Below are positions 4,547 through 5,668 of a DNA stretch of 5,668 nucleotides, in pieces. Numbering within the stretch: position 1 is the stretch's first letter; each line of letters begins with the position of its first letter. The stretch is from an uncultured Clostridia bacterium (lineage in GTDB: Bacteria; Bacillota; Clostridia; Oscillospirales; Ruminococcaceae). The notes under the pieces were generated by a model, which was given only the letters and a program-made list of their open reading frames with translations, ran no database searches and was not told the origin of the DNA. The DNA is taken from positions 1 to 5,668 of the forward strand of contig CALCSA010000340.1 of NCBI GenBank assembly GCA_937894185.1. Reading direction: 5' to 3'. The position numbers and the translations under genes were made by a program.

Positions 4547-5653
4547 ATGGCAGTATCAATTTATATTAAAAACGTAATGAAGCAATACGAAGATAACGTG
4601 GTCATCCGCGATCTTTCGGCAGACATCGTCCACGGGGAGCTGTTTACCCTGCTGGGGCCTTCCGGCTGCGGCAAAACCACTCTTCTGCGGATGATCGCCG
4701 GCTTCAACTCAGTGGAAAAAGGCACCATCGCCTTTGACGACAAGGTGATTAACAACATCCCGGTGCATAAGCGGAACTTCGGCATGGTGTTCCAGAACTA
4801 TGCCATCTTTCCCAATATGACAGTTTACCGCAACATTGAGTACGGACTAAAAAATAAAAAGCTCCCCCCCGATGAGATTAAAAAGCGTATGGCGGATATT
4901 ATGGACGTGGTGCAGATCACCCCCTTTAAGGACCGCTATCCCGACAAGCTTTCCGGCGGCCAACAGCAGCGTGTGGCTCTGGCCCGCGCCATTGTGGTGC
5001 AGCCTCAGGTTTTGCTGATGGATGAACCCCTTTCCAATCTGGACGCCAAACTGCGGCTGGAAATGCGGGAAGCCATCCGGGAGATTCAAAAGCGCATCGG
5101 TATCACCACGGTGTATGTCACCCACGATCAGGAGGAGGCCCTTGCCATCTCCGACCGCATCGCTGTCATGAGCAAGGGGGATATTCAGCAGATCGACACC
5201 CCCGAGCACATTTATTCCCGCCCTTACAACACCTTTGTGGCGGATTTCATCGGTCATTCCTGCCACTTCCGGGGCACGGTTCTCTCGCAGGAGGGTGGCA
5301 AAACCACCATTCGCATGGAAAGCGGTCTGGTGATCGAGGTGGATCATCTGATTCCCTTGAAAAAAGATCAGGAGATTTTGGTCTATGTCCGCCCCGAGGA
5401 GTTTAACTTTACCAAACAGGATCAGGGCATGAAGGGCGTTGTCACCATCAAGCGCTTTTTGGGCAAGTATATCAACTACCACATTGATTTTGGAACCCAA
5501 GAACCGGTAGAAGTCACTGCCGATACCAGCAGTGCCGAGCGGATTTATGAGCCCGGTGAGACCGTTTATATGAATGTAAACACCCGCCGGATTAACTTCT
5601 TTGACAAAGACACGCAGACGACCTTGGTTGCGGGGGTGGAGAGCAATGTTTAA
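4547..5653 (+). CDS. ABC transporter ATP-binding protein (AfuC/PotA-like, with C-terminal TOBE region)
   Basis: From ATG 4547 the protein has 368 residues, normal for this family. All nucleotide-binding motifs are intact: Walker A GPSGCGKT (37-44), Q-loop Gln83 in VFQNYAIFP, signature LSGGQQQR (135-142), Walker B VLLMDEP (155-161), D-loop SNLD and H-loop His193 in VTHDQEEA. The C-terminal third (about 235-368) fits the TOBE-type regulatory domain of iron, hexose-phosphate, phosphonate and polyamine importers. It hydrolyses ATP on the cytoplasmic side to power uptake of the solute delivered by the upstream lipoprotein. The frame is open from 4313, but the upstream part overlaps the binding-protein gene and carries no family sequence, so it is excluded. 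An alternative ATG at 4532 would add five residues. It overlaps the next gene by 8 bp. Confidence 0.93.
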   Translation: MAVSIYIKNVMKQYEDNVVIRDLSADIVHGELFTLLGPSGCGKTTLLRMIAGFNSVEKGTIAFDDKVINNIPVHKRNFGMVFQNYAIFPNMTVYRNIEYGLKNKKLPPDEIKKRMADIMDVVQITPFKDRYPDKLSGGQQQRVALARAIVVQPQVLLMDEPLSNLDAKLRLEMREAIREIQKRIGITTVYVTHDQEEALAISDRIAVMSKGDIQQIDTPEHIYSRPYNTFVADFIGHSCHFRGTVLSQEGGKTTIRMESGLVIEVDHLIPLKKDQEILVYVRPEEFNFTKQDQGMKGVVTIKRFLGKYINYHIDFGTQEPVEVTADTSSAERIYEPGETVYMNVNTRRINFFDKDTQTTLVAGVESNV

Positions 5654-5668
5654 GAAAGGCGTCCGGTT
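5646..5668 (+). CDS. Probable start of the ABC transporter permease gene (cut by window edge)
   Basis: An ATG at 5646, overlapping the last 8 bp of the ATPase gene in another frame, opens a frame reading MFKKGVR up to the window end. GGAG at 5638-5641, 4 nt upstream, can act as ribosome binding site. Seven codons cannot identify a product. The call rests on position: a binding protein and ATPase of this importer class are usually followed by one large or two smaller permease genes, and a short overlap is typical of coupled ABC genes. Confidence 0.55.

Overview
The window looks like chromosomal DNA of a gut-type Clostridium-class Firmicute, probably Oscillospiraceae or Lachnospiraceae. This is inferred from strong AGGAGG-type ribosome binding sites, fairly GC-rich genes with AT-rich promoters, and a lipoprotein with a long Ser/Ala/Glu/Pro linker. 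I see no tRNA, rRNA, CRISPR array, insertion sequence or phage gene.

The layout is divergent. On the minus strand (1-1177, running off the left edge) lies a LacI-family regulator. It has a helix-turn-helix, a complete LacI-type sensor domain and then an extra C-terminal domain. That extra domain resembles the start of the solute-binding protein encoded 2 kb away. A 361-bp regulatory region (1178-1538) follows. It holds a near-consensus promoter, an 18-bp Pho-box-like element, two copies of an 11-bp repeat, and a further pair of 13-bp repeats.

On the plus strand is an apparent operon: a Cof-type HAD phosphatase (1539-2366), a second HAD hydrolase of a different class (2374-3243), a lipoprotein solute-binding protein of the AfuA/FbpA/phosphonate type (3316-4410), its ABC ATPase (4547-5653), and the first codons of what is probably the permease (5646 onward, cut by the window edge). 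Hairpin-forming sequences lie between hydrolase and binding protein and between binding protein and ATPase.

Working model (inference): the operon imports a small anionic solute, plausibly a phosphorylated sugar or other organophosphate. The two HAD enzymes dephosphorylate it in the cytoplasm. The divergent regulator may sense the same ligand through its extra domain, and the Pho-box-like element would tie expression to phosphate shortage. The substrate cannot be read from the sequence; iron or a phosphonate remains possible. The least ordinary items are the regulator fusion, the promoter architecture and the alternative hairpins ahead of the ATPase gene.
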